Below, one piece after another: positions 1-14,209 of a stretch of DNA of 49,872 nucleotides. The translations under genes were made by a program, and so were the position numbers. Source of the DNA: Auxenochlorella pyrenoidosa (Eukaryota; Chlorophyta; Trebouxiophyceae; Chlorellales; Chlorellaceae). Below the pieces are notes generated by a model. It was not told the origin of the DNA. It made no database searches and saw only the letters and a program-made list of their open reading frames with translations. The DNA is taken from contig KQ482032.1 in the NCBI GenBank assembly GCA_001430745.1, positions 1,361,155 through 1,411,026 on the forward strand, in the 5' to 3' direction. Numbering within the stretch: position 1 is the first letter of the stretch; each line of letters opens with the position of its first letter.

Positions 1-38
1 CACGACGCTCAGAGGGCTATGCAGCAGCCCCGGCGCAC

Positions 39-2625
39 CTGCATGGTCACATCCTCGGCGTCAGGCACCCACACGTCCCCCTCCTCTGTCAGCCGGTCCT
101 CTGCCAGGGCGTACTCAATGGTGCCTGCAGCACGCGGCAGCACCCCGGGAGCAGCAGGCAGAGTGGGTTCACAGTTCAGCGCGAGAGCTCGCGGGCGCTG
201 CACCATCGGTTAGCAGGCACAGCAGGCCTGGGCTGCTGCCGCGAGCACGGTGCGGACGGCTGCAGCGCGGTGCGGGGCAGGCGGAGCGCGCACCAATCAT
301 GCCCACGCGCTCGTTCGTCTCCTCAAACATGCCGCGCGCCAGCCAGCAGGTGGTGGTCTTGCCAAAGGAGCCCACCACGCCCTGCGCAGGGGGGGGTTAG
401 GCCATGCACGCACGCAGCGACCGCTGGACGGCACTTGCAGGCAGGCTGCGTGCTGTCGCTCACAGTCGCATGCAGCTGTGCAGCGTGGCACGCCTGCCAT
501 GCACGAGCGAGGCTGCCCATGCGCCCGCTGCTCTACGACAGCGCCGTCCTTCCAGGAAACAGCAGCGCAACCCCCGACCCTCAGCCCTGCGCCCGGCCCG
601 CACCAGGGTTTTTGTGCGGCGGGAGGGCTGCTCGTAGAATGCTGCTGCCAGGGGGCCCAGCGCGCGCAGCGTGTCGGGCACCACCACCACCGGCAGCAGC
701 GCGTCGGGCAGCGGCCGGTCTGCCAGGACAGCCACCGCTCCCTGCTCTGCTGCCTGCGCAGGCACCGGGGGAAGCAGGGCAGGGCTGGGCGTTGCGTCAA
801 GGTGGGCACAGATGAAAGCATGCTGAGACGCAGGGCGCCTGCAGTTGGCAGGCAGGCAAAGGCCGCCTGCATGCCCTGTGAGAGGTGCCCGGCACCTCCG
901 GGCCGCCTTGCCTGCACCAACGCCCGTCACTTAGCCTTGTTGCAGGTGCAGGGCGCACGGCTGGCCACACAACATGGCCCTCCTGCCCCGCTGCGCATGC
1001 GCACCTCGTCCGCCCAGTCGTGCCCGTCGTGCTGGCCATCGTCAGAGGGCACGCAGACGTAGAGCGCCCCCTCAGCCGGGCTGATGGAGTTGCAGGTGAG
1101 GATGCCGCCGATCTCAACGTCGGGAGCCTCGGCTGCCGCCTCCTCCAGGCCTGCTTGCCGCAGCAGCTCGGGCAGGCGGTAGCTGCGCGCCGGCGGCTCG
1201 GGGTAGCGGGGCTCGCCCTCGCCCTCGCCCTCGCCCTCGCCCTCGCCAGCAGCCGCCACCCCGGGGGAGGCCGTCTCAAACATGCCCATGTTGCGCAAGT
1301 CCTCTGCAGGCGGGGCGCCGGCAGGGGCTTCCTGATCACCCCGCCCATGACAGCGGGCAGCGGCGCAGGGACATGCAGCGCGGCAAGGGCAGGCAGCAGC
1401 CGCTCATGCCCAGCACAGCCACGGCTGCAGCCCCTGCGCGGTGCGCCCGCATCGCAGGCCGGCGGGGCGCTCACGTGCGCCGCCACGCTGCGCCTGTGAG
1501 ACAATGTCGTCCAGGGCCAGGTCTTCCCCTATGTAGCGCGAGCCACGGGGCGGGCGGCCGCCACGGCCCGCCTCCCCGGCAGCCACCACATCATCCCCAA
1601 GCTCCTCCTCCGCCTCGTCCTCCTCGTCCTCCTGCACGGACACGGCATGCCGCCCGCGTCAGGCATCAAGAGCAAGCGCTGCAGGCGTGTGGCTGGCAGG
1701 GGTGCCAGCCAGCGTGCCCGCACTCCACATCAGGCACCGCAGGCCGCTGCCGCTGCAATCCCAGCAGAAACCCCCCTGGTTTGCCCTTCTGCACCTCGGC
1801 AGCATTAACCCTGCTCCGGCTCGGCCCTCAGCTCAACCGCAGCACCACATGGCAGCCGACTCCCTCCCTCCCTCCCTCCCTCCAGCCCACAGCCTCCCTG
1901 CAACCAAGCCCCCACCGTGTCGTCATCATACAGCGCCTCGGCCTCCTCGTCACTCTCGTCCTCATCATCCAGCACATCCTCCTCCCCCCCATCCAGTCCG
2001 GAGCTCTCCAGGTAGCCAAACTTGAGCAGGCCTGCAGGCGCGCAAGCGTCCATGCAGCGCACGGGCCGATGCAGCCAGCAGCAGATAGATTCGGGGGCGG
2101 CAGCTGCGCCCCCGAGCAGCTGCGCAGCTTCTCATGTACAAGCACCCTGAAGCCATGCAAATGTTATGCAAGTACACGTGCGAGTGCTTGGGTGCACACA
2201 GCCACAAACCGAGTGCACACGCAAGCCCCGTCGCCCAGCCACTCACGCTCCGTGAGGGCGGACAGCTCCTCATCCTCATCCGTGTTCAGGTCTGCATCCT
2301 CCCGGATGCGCAGCAGCTCGTCCCGGCGCTCCACCATCTCCTCGTACTCATCCCCAAGGTCCCCAGCTGCTGCAGCGGCGCGCACACCGCGGCGGCAGCT
2401 GCTGGCGGCTGGCGGCTGCCGCTGCCGCCGCTGCACTGCTGCTGCCTGCCGCTGCTGGCGCGCAGCGGATGCTGCTGCTGATGTTGATGGCTGAGATGCT
2501 GCTGCTGCCGCCGCCAGACGCTGCCGCTTGCTGCAAGCAGGCGCCGAGCAGCATGGTCCGCTCACTTGCTGCGGCCGGCGGGCCTGCATGTTAATTTGAA
2601 GCGCTTGACACGCCATTTGGAGCAT
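39..2625 (-). CDS. MURE: MurE-like Mur ligase family protein, plastid-targeted (3' part outside window)
   Basis: Exon model on the minus strand: 2625-2247, 2031-1916, 1631-1475, 1303-1005, 753-604, 381-294, 124-39; all phases agree, giving 425 codons, and the last visible intron runs off the left edge. The protein starts with an Ala/Ser/Gln-rich, transit-peptide-like stretch, then an acidic region (about residues 80-230). The Mur ligase N-terminal domain follows, with a UDP-sugar-site-like segment (EIGGILTCNSIS, VCVPSDDGQ). Next comes the ATP P-loop GSFGKTTT (bacterial MurE: GTNGKTTT) and MIGTIEYAL. In bacteria MurE adds diaminopimelate to a peptidoglycan precursor. In land plants the homologue is PAP11, a component of the plastid-encoded RNA polymerase complex, and the acidic N-terminal extension resembles that plastid form. 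Whether this copy still acts as a ligase cannot be judged, because the C-terminal domain is missing. The ATG at 2625 is the first in frame; 2613 is an alternative. Confidence 0.84.
1212..1247. repeat. hexanucleotide repeat (CTCGCC)6 in coding sequence
   Basis: Six perfect copies of CTCGCC lie inside the fourth coding exon of the MurE-like gene. On the coding strand they read as alternating Gly-Glu. Copy number may vary between strains. Confidence 0.9.
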
Positions 2626-2878
2626 ATACGAGAGGTGCCAGGCTGCTGTGGTGGAGCAGGCGGGCGCCGGCTAGCAGGTGAACATGAGGGGGCCCCGGAA
2701 CCGCCTGGCCAAGTTGCGATCGTCACTTCCAAGATGTCAGAACGACGATTATGTAGAGGAATCTGCCAATGCATGATGAAAGCTTTCGCGTGCTTTGCCC
2801 CGCTGTCCACCACACCTGCAGGTGCCTGGTGCTCCCTGTCTTCCTCAGCAGCATCTGGATCACATAGCTTCAATCGGC

Positions 2879-5108
2879 ATGAAGTGGGCCGAGCTTCCTT
2901 GTGTCGGCGACGTGCCTGGGGTAGGGGTGGGCGAAGGGTGGAGCGCTGCTGCAACCATCCCTCAGACGCGCTTTGCAGAGGCTTGACGATGCCCTTTGTG
3001 CAGCCGATGACTGCACCCGGCTGCGGGTTCACCCCCTTTCCCTCCCCTGCTGCCAGTACCGAGCGCCGCCATAGCCTTCGCTTCCTTCCTGCGCTTGCAG
3101 GCGCGCAGCTCTCACAGCCTCACTGCAGTGGGTGATATCTTGTACCTGTGGGGAGGAGAGAATGCGCCACGAGTGCCCATTGGATCGGACATGTATGCAT
3201 ACGACTTGAGGGAGCGCACCTGGCGCAAGCTACAGGTGCGGTGGAGATGCGGGCACCGGGTCTGCTCCCGTGCAGAACGTGCACCGGCTCTGCAGTCCAT
3301 GCACCACGCCATAGGCATGCACATTTCTATCTAGTGGTGGAGTACCTACTTGAATGACAGCTGCAGGCTCCGCTCATTACAGCCGCCAGTGTGAGCCCTC
3401 AATCTGCTACCCCTCCCCTTTATGCAACCTGCAGACCTCTGGCACGCCGCCATGCCTGCGCATCGCGCATGCCGCCGCCACGCTGGGGCAGCACATCTAC
3501 ATCTTTGGCGGCAGGAGCGGCATTGACATTGGCGAGGTGCGTGGGGGATGCATCCTGCGTGAGGGGCGCACTCGGGTTCGCTTTGGTGCTGCACAGTGCA
3601 GCGCAGAGAGGACGCGCGAACGAGTTCAGTCCAGGCCCTTTGGGCATGCAAAGCCGCCAGCTCAGCGCCCCGCCCCCTCCGCCACCCCAGGGCTCACTGA
3701 ACGACCTGCACCGCTTTGACACCGCCAACAACACGTGGAGCGAGGTGGCGCTGGCGCCGGGCTCCCCGGCGCCGCCTGCCCGCAGCTACCACGCCATGGC
3801 GGCAGCGGGTGGCAAGCTGTACCTGTTTGGCGGCTGCGGCACGGGCAGCATGGGACGCCTGAGCGATTTGTGGGAATTTGATCCGGCCGCCTCGGCGTGG
3901 CGCCAGCTGCCCTCGAGTGATGCCATCAAGGTGGGGGAATGAGGGGCGTTTACAGCGGGTTGGTGGACACGCTTCCTCCAAAATATATGAGGTTTGGGGG
4001 CGCATGTTCTTAGCAGGGTATAGGTGCATCGGAACAGAGGATGTGGCAGAGTGCACCGGGGTCGGGTCTTCTGTGCAGCCCACACATTCCCGTCACCAAG
4101 GAGCTCCAAGCGGAGCGCCCGTGCGTTTGCGGCAGGAGCCCATACCCTCCTTCCTGCCCCGGCGTCGGTAGGGCATGCTGGCTGCTCATCGCAGGCAGCC
4201 TGTTGTCAGTGCTGACTACTGAGCGCTGGCCTTCCAGCCCTGAGTGCCCGGCCACCCGCTGCCCCACCATGCGTGCAGGGGCGCGGCGGTCCTGGCTTTG
4301 CCGCCACGCCTGGAGCCCTCTGGGTGGTGGCTGGCTTTGCTGGGCAGGAGACGAACGATGTGCACAGGTGGGGTGCTGGCGGGAGGCTCCTGGGCTGGTG
4401 GCTGTGGATCCAGCATGCTGTGTCGCTAGGGTGGCCACCACAATGGTCAGCGACTCTGCTGCTGTTCTTTTGCATCGAGCAGGAGTGCAGCACCCAGCCC
4501 TCGCGCTCCCTGCTCCACCCTCCAGGTTTGACCTGGCAACAGAAGCCTGGGACTGCCCTCGCTGTTGCGGCGGGTCCGCGCAGCAGGACGCCGGCGCGGC
4601 AGCTGCCTGCTCCCACGCCGAGGCGCCTGTCGACCTGCCGGCACGCTCGGTGTGCGCGGTGGCGGCGCATGCCTGCGGTGCCTGCGCACACGCCAACCAC
4701 ATTGTCTGCTTTGGTGGAGAGGTGGACCCCTCGAGTGAGCTACCGGGCGGGCCAGCTGAAACACTGCATGCCCCCCAGCAGCAAGCATGCAATGCAGCAG
4801 CTTTGGGGCGTCTCTTGGCTGCCCCCCCGTCGCCGCTTGAGTGTCCAGAACCAGCGCTGCCTCACAACCGCTGCATGCTCTCCTCGCATGCAGCCCTGGG
4901 CCACTCGGGCGCTGGCTGCTTTTCGAACGACCTCTTCTGCCTAGACACCACGTGCCAGCACTGGCACCGCGGGGCGCCGGCTGGCAAGCCGCCCGCGCCG
5001 CGTGGCTGGCTGGCAGCCACCGCCTGCGCTGCCGGGGTGGTGGTGCACGGTGGGAATGGGGTGGACAACCAGCGTCTGGCTGACATGTGGCTGCTGGAGA
5101 TGCACTGA
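2879..5108 (+). CDS. Kelch-repeat protein of the nitrile-specifier/epithiospecifier-like family
   Basis: Exons 2879-2920, 3101-3235, 3435-3536, 3691-3930, 4279-4367, 4526-4734, 4894-5108 join in phase to 343 residues, the usual length for this family (about 320-345). Five to six Kelch blades are visible as repeated double-Gly strands: YLWGGENAPRVP, YIFGGRSG, YLFGGCGTG, VVAGFAGQETND, CFGGEVDPS and VHGGNGVDN, each followed by a W/F-containing strand such as YDLRERTWRKL. The order and spacing match plant NSP/ESP-like Kelch proteins along the whole length, including RSSHS, PPARSYHAM and a C-terminal LADMWLLEM. Brassicales members need an iron site (E-x3-D-x3-C/H). Here the equivalent stretch reads ETNDVHRFD, so specifier activity is not supported and the real role is unknown. 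It is divergent to the MurE-like gene, with 253 bases between the start codons. Confidence 0.85.
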
Positions 5109-5268
5109 GTGGCCGCTGACGTGCGCGCATGGCTCTCAGTTGGCCTTCTGGCTGGGCTTGCACAGAGCACCAACTGGGCACCACAAGCTTACTCCCTTTA
5201 CTGCCGCTGCTGACCCAGCTTTTTGCTGCTCTGTAGCACACTGCTTTTTGAACCAACATCCTTTCCCC

Positions 5269-5273
5269 TGTAA
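5269..5273 (+). terminator. TGTAA poly(A) signal, Kelch gene
   Basis: TGTAA, the usual chlorophyte polyadenylation signal, lies about 160 bases after the Kelch stop codon. The match is by motif and position only. Confidence 0.45.
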
Positions 5274-5304
5274 CCCAGCCCTGTTTGTGTCACTATGTGT
5301 TTCT

Positions 5305-5309
5305 TTACA
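5305..5309 (-). terminator. TGTAA poly(A) signal, FANCL
   Basis: Reads TGTAA on the minus strand, about 50 bases after the FANCL stop. It sits 31 bases from the signal of the convergent Kelch gene, so the two 3' ends may overlap. Confidence 0.45.
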
Positions 5310-5359
5310 GGCGTTTTGCCCTGAATGATTGCACCCCTGGGCTGCTCCTCGGCCTGTGG

Positions 5360-7603
5360 TCAGCCGGTCTTTACAGTGATGGGTGCGGAGCAGTAGGGGC
5401 AGGCGCCAAACAGCGTGTTGAACGACTGCCGCGTGCTGGCGTCTGCAGGAGGGGCGGGCGCGACGAGCGGAACGTTGCATCTGACAGCGTGTATCAGACT
5501 GAGGAGCATGGCATGGCGGCCGAGACACAGGCACCTGGGCAGACAGGCAGGTGCAACAGGGCACGTATTGCTTAGTAAGCGCAGGAACTGTGCACACGCA
5601 GTTAGCAGACATGCAGCGACCCCGGACAGACCCTGCTCCCCCCCCCCGTTCTCCCACGCAGGACGCCCACCCGAGTTGAGCCACTCCACAAGGCAGCGCC
5701 TGTGGAAGGGCTTGCCGCAGGCGGTGTTGTCGCAGTTGATGTCGGGGGTGTCCCCTGCACGCAGCAGGTGGTAGCAGCACAAGATGCTCACCTGGGCAGC
5801 GAAGAAGACCAAACCCCATGCTCGGCACCGCGGCTTCAGCAGCCCGGTGCGCCCCTTGTTGTGCGCCCCACCCCGCTGTCACCTTGCTCTGCCCCTGCCG
5901 CCGCCGCCGCCGCCGCCGCGGTCGCTGCCGTGCCGCCCCCCTCTGGCAGCAGGCGGTAGGCGTAGCAGATGGCGCAGTCTGCCGAAGCGTCGTCGGCGTC
6001 GCCGCCCTGCCGCTGCGGCAGGCACAGCCCCAGCACCGCCTCCAGGTTCTCCCGCAGGGTGCGGTCCTCTCGCCACAGCCCCCGGTTGTCGTGCAGCTCC
6101 TGCCTGCGGGTGGGAGGCCGGGGCTTGAAGGCAGGGCGAGCAGGAGGAAGCACCCCGGACGGACAGGAGGGTAGGGAAGGGCGTGGCACCATGGCGGCTC
6201 GGCCGTGAGCTGGCATCTGCAGCGCTGCAGGCGGCGCCCTCACAGCCAGGGCCCCATCTGCAAGCCCACCTGAGCGGCGCCACTGAGGCATCAGAGCCCA
6301 TGAAGCGCAGGTCGGTGGGCAGCGCCCCCGGGTGGGCGGGGTCCAGGCTCAGCGCCAGGCTGGCGTGGCTGCCCAGCGCGATGCGGCGGTGCACGACGCT
6401 GCATAAGGCCGAGGGTGCGCAGCGAGGCGCACGGCTGCCACTTGAGCTGTTTTCCATGCAGGGCGCCGTGCACGGCTCGCCAGGGGTGCGCAACCAGCCG
6501 GGCACAGGCAGCAGGGTGCAGGCAGACGAGGTGGCATGCAGTCCAGTCGCACGCCAGCGGGCCTGCACCCACCTGCGCGTGGGCGCGCTGGGCTCTATCA
6601 CCCAGGCGTGCGCATCCAGGTCGTCCAGGCTGCCCCACAGCTGCTGGTGCTGCTCCAGTGCGGCCTCAAACTGCCGCAGCGCCGCCGCCAGCCCACAGCC
6701 CGGGCCCCAGCGCAGCTCCAGCGCCACCGGCAGGTCTGCCAAAGGGGTGGGCGGCGTCGCCGGGTAGCCCGGTGGCAGGGCCAGGCGCAGCTCGTGGCGC
6801 CGCCCAGCGGCGTCGGTCGCGGCCAGGGTGAGCGAGGCGAGGTCGTCGGACAGGGCGGCCACGTGGCGCCAGCCCAGGGCATCCAGTTCCGACTTCAGGC
6901 CGGCAAAAAACGCGGCCGGGCGGGCGGCGGCTGTGGCGACCGCAGCGGTGCTGCACAGCAGCGGGGGGGGGCGGCCCATGCTAGCTGTCGCAAGCTGTGC
7001 CCAGCTGACGCCACTTGCTGCCGCTGCGCATGGCACCTCCTGGCGCTACACCCTTCTGTGCCAGCACCCAATCAGCAGGTGAACCCAAGCAACGAGGTGT
7101 AAGGTAGCGGGCAGCACTCACCGCTCCAGGCTGAGCGTGTCCACCATGTTCTGCAGCTCTACAAAGAAGGCAGGGAGCGAGGGGGCCTCTGCCAGCCGCT
7201 GTGCCAGCACAGCACCCATGTTGCCGCCCTGCAGCAACACTGCCAGCTCCGCGTTGACCTCCAGCTGGGCCCCGGCCAGCGAGGGGGCACCTGCACGCAG
7301 CCCTGACAGGCGCAGCCAGAGCGAGGCGGGGCGCCCGGCGGCACGCTGGACCTGCGGGGCATGGCCTGGCCAGGTTCAGCACCGATAGTGACCACAGCAG
7401 CCGGTGGTGGACTGCTGTGGCAGGAGGACCGTGACGGAGTATCCTTTGACAAACTGATGCTCGCTGGGTGCAAGCCGGGGCCTCACATTTGAGAGCAGGT
7501 AGCCCTCGTAGGCAGTGCCGGCGGCGTCTAGCGGCAGCACCCACGGCGCGACCTGCAGATGGGAAGATGCAACGGCGTCGTGATCGATCGCACCTGCATG
7601 CAT
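5360..7603 (-). CDS. FANCL: FANCL, E3 ubiquitin ligase of the Fanconi anaemia core complex
   Basis: Exons 7603-7487, 7351-7122, 6950-6573, 6398-6270, 6103-5883, 5754-5671, 5442-5360 join in phase to 413 residues (human FANCL 375). Order: N-terminal ELF/UBC-fold domain (TAYEGYLLS ... LPAFFVELQNMVDTL), central URD/DRWD domain (LKSELDALGW, WVIEPSAPTR, HRRIALGSHASLALSLDP, FMGSDASVAPLR), and a C-terminal C4HC3 RING from about residue 328 (DCAICYAYRLL, NCDNTACGKPFHRRC, FNTLFGACPYCSAPIT). All eight zinc ligands are present. FANCL monoubiquitinates FANCD2/FANCI during DNA interstrand crosslink repair in the nucleus. A poly-Ala stretch is inserted between the first two zinc-ligand pairs. The reading frame stays open upstream of 7603, so the start is the least certain part. 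It is divergent from the F420-type reductase gene. Confidence 0.93.
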
Positions 7604-8094
7604 GTTATAGCACTCGTGAAGCGTCCAGCAGCCCACGAAGCCCTCACCAGCGCGAGGGGCTCCGCAACTGCGGCGTGCATCGATCTTACGAGCGTTGCAG
7701 AACTTGTGCCGATTGTATAACCGGCATTTAAGACGAAAGCCTGTCAAACTCGATGCAAGCAAAGCAAAGCAGGGCCGCAGCACGGTGCTTCTTGCTTGCT
7801 CTTGCAGTACAACCGTTTGTTTGCGTGCTTTTACTTTAGCAAAAAGACTACTAGATGGTGAAACAGCTTCGGTGTCACGGCTGAAGACGAGACTTTGGGC
7901 GTCTGTTGCTGGTGCGTCCTGTTGCAACTCGGTTCGGGCATGATTGTCGCCTTGGAAGCACGTTGCGGTGTGCAGGGTCACAATTCATCCTCCAATGCGC
8001 CCGCCGACACGCCGCTGAGCCGGACCCACGCTCAACCTGGGCCATCGCTGCTCAACCACGCCACACAGGCACGTGCAGCTCACACGCCCACCAA
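7604..8094. other. intergenic, shared upstream region of two divergent genes
   Basis: Lies between the start codons of FANCL (minus) and the NADP oxidoreductase gene (plus). It is relatively A+T-rich around 7690-7860 compared with the surroundings. I see no coding exon; it presumably holds both promoters. Confidence 0.5.
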
Positions 8095-9272
8095 ATGGCC
8101 CCTCGACGCTGCGCCATCATTGGCGCAGGCAGAATTGGCTCAAACCTGGGCAGCCGACTGTTGGCTGCGGGATGGGAGGTGCAGTACGGCAGCCGCGACC
8201 CTGCCCGCAGCCACAGCCTGAAGCATACGCTGAGAGCACAGCCAGGTGCCAGTGGCAGCAGCATCGGTGGTGCCGTCGAGTGGGCAGGCGCGGGCGGCGC
8301 CGTGCTGCTGGCTGTTCCGGGCAGCGCGCTGGCCAGTGATGCCGCCTGTGCTGCGTTTGCGCACTCGCTGGGCCCGTTTACCGCCGGGAAGGTTGTGCTG
8401 GATGCCACCAACCCGCTGGACTCTGAGCTGAACGAGCTGGTGTGGGAGCGCGGGCGCTCAAGCGCCGAGGTTCTGCAGGAGGCACTGCCAGGCGGGCAGG
8501 CAGGGCTTTTGGTATGAGGTGCACCGCTGGCATGCCAGGGATGCCTGAGGCGAGGGTCAGCACCGGTTGAAGGCTCTGCAAAAGGCAATGCAAGACAATG
8601 GCAGTGTGGCAGGCTATTCCCCATGCTTTTCCCCATGCTATTCTCCTTGCGCGCAGAGAGCTCTGTCTTCAAGGCATTTAACACTGTGAGCAGGGCGGTG
8701 GTAGCGCTGCCTTCAAGCACTGCTTAAAGGCACGACCTTGTCATACATTTTGCACAAACCCTCAAGCGCACAAAACCTCAGTCCTGCACGCTTTGACTCG
8801 ACTGCAAGCAGGTGGGTGTGGAGCACATGGCTGCACCAGACGGCAAGCTGGCCACAGGGCAGCGCCTGACGCTGATGTTTGCGGGCGCAGCGCAGCGGGC
8901 ACAGGAGGCGGGGGACTTGATTGCAGCTGTTGGCTTTGAGCCGCAGTACGTTGGCCACATCCGCTACGCACGCAACCTCGAGGCATTTGCTGAGCTGTAC
9001 ATAGTGAGGACGGCTGGGTGTTTCTTGGGAAGACCTGCTGGCAGGCATGGCTCCTTACCCTCCCCAGCATCAGATGTGCGCTTGGAAACTGCCAGCAGTG
9101 CTGCATGGCCAGCAAACAAACACAAAGCAGACCGGCCTTGCCCACCTGCCTCCCTGGCCTGCTGCAGCACCTTGGGGCAGGGCTGGGCGGCGTGCACTGG
9201 GCGGCGCCTGACGGGACGCGACCATTCCACTTCCAGGTGCTCCGCCGCAAGAATGCTACCAGCGAGGAGTGA
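8095..9272 (+). CDS. F420:NADP oxidoreductase-like NADP-binding reductase
   Basis: Exons 8095-8511, 8659-8685, 8812-9003, 9168-9272 give about 247 residues. The N-terminus is a Rossmann fold with GAGRIGSNLG (GxGxxG) right after the start and an NADP-type strand end (YGSRDP). Then come AVPGSAL, VVLDATNPLD, the family hallmark FKAFNTVG, the helix EAFAELYIHLG and a C-terminal FQVLRR. This is the coenzyme-F420-dependent NADP oxidoreductase family, which in archaea and actinobacteria moves hydride between reduced deazaflavin and NADP. The substrate in an alga is unproven. The exon 1/2 junction is unsure: the donor may be GTATGA at 8512 or a GC donor at 8500, and the acceptor lies in a CAGAG string, so exon 2 is 27 or 29 bases. 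No targeting peptide is evident. Confidence 0.8.
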
Positions 9273-9681
9273 GGGAAGCCACGTGCGAACACCAGCACAG
9301 CCGACTGGCAAGCATACAGATGCAAGTGCATCTGTGCACTTCGTCCATGTGCAGGCCATGCATGCTTAGCAGGCACCCATGCATGTGGCTGGCTGCAGCA
9401 GCAAACACCTGCTCTGAACATTTCTCTGCAACCTCCCTGCGTACGTATGAGCAAAGAAGTGGTGTATCAGCCTTGTAATGTTACAGTGTCATCAAGGATG
9501 GACGAGCTGGCGTGCTCCTACTGTGCCAGGGCCGGCCTGCTGCGCTGTGCTGGCGGCGACCTCCAACGTTGCCCCATCTACGCTGCATTCCTCTTCGAGC
9601 GCCCATCGTGCGAGATCGGCCCCAGAAGCGACAACTGGTTCTGTTTGGAAGCGTTTCTGCAGTTGCACGAGACCTAGGGCA
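9273..9681. other. intergenic between two same-strand genes
   Basis: Holds the 3' UTR of the NADP oxidoreductase gene and the presumed promoter of the aminotransferase gene. A 76-codon frame at 9447-9677 overlaps the likely poly(A) signal and resembles nothing I know. Confidence 0.5.
9474..9478 (+). terminator. TGTAA poly(A) signal, NADP oxidoreductase gene
   Basis: TGTAA about 200 bases past the stop codon of the oxidoreductase gene. Motif and position only. Confidence 0.45.
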
Positions 9682-13766
<4,085 letters not shown>

Positions 13767-14209
13767 CGCCTTGGCTGCCGTCACCGCAGCCGACAGCTGG
13801 CATGGTCACCAAGGCCTTCCCTGCTGGCTGTGTGACCTGCTCTCCCCTGTGCTGCTGCAGGCAGGGCGGCCGGCGCAGAAGTACGAAACCCAATACTTTT
13901 CACTCCTTGGTTGCTGGCCGCCGGGCGCCCATTTGCGCCATGATGGGCAGCAACTTGGTTGCCGGTCTCAGTGTTCTTGCTGTTCCTGCCCACGTTTCCG
14001 GTCATCCCTTCGCCCTCTCTCCCCATTTCATTATCATGAATCATTTTTTCGTACAAACTGTCTGCCATTCCTGCATGTAAACGCCTGCAGGACATTCCTG
14101 CCCTGCGCTGTGAGCGCCGTGCTAGCGGCGCCGCTCTGTCTTCCCATCTGCCTATACCCACCGTTAAACTCTAATCGCCTGTCAGCGATTGCTGCTCCAA
14201 CAGCTCAGC
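13767..14209. other. intergenic between two same-strand genes
   Basis: Contains the 3' UTR of the aminotransferase gene, with an A+T-richer tract at about 14030-14080, and the short upstream region of the synthetase gene. No exon or RNA gene was seen. Confidence 0.5.
14076..14080 (+). terminator. TGTAA poly(A) signal, aspartate aminotransferase gene
   Basis: TGTAA about 310 bases after the stop codon, inside the most A+T-rich part of the spacer. Motif and position only. Confidence 0.4.

Noticed and set aside
250..1062. 270-codon plus-strand frame
   Set aside because: It is antisense to MurE-like exons and introns. High G+C removes stop codons and produces long shadow frames; the composition is not protein-like.
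1212..1247. Short regular repeat considered as a CRISPR-like array
   Set aside because: It is a simple hexanucleotide repeat without spacers, inside a coding exon of a nuclear gene.
9447..9677. 76-codon plus-strand frame with several Cys (ELACSYCARAGLLRCAGG)
   Set aside because: It overlaps the probable poly(A) signal of the upstream gene, has no complete zinc-finger pattern and no recognised family.
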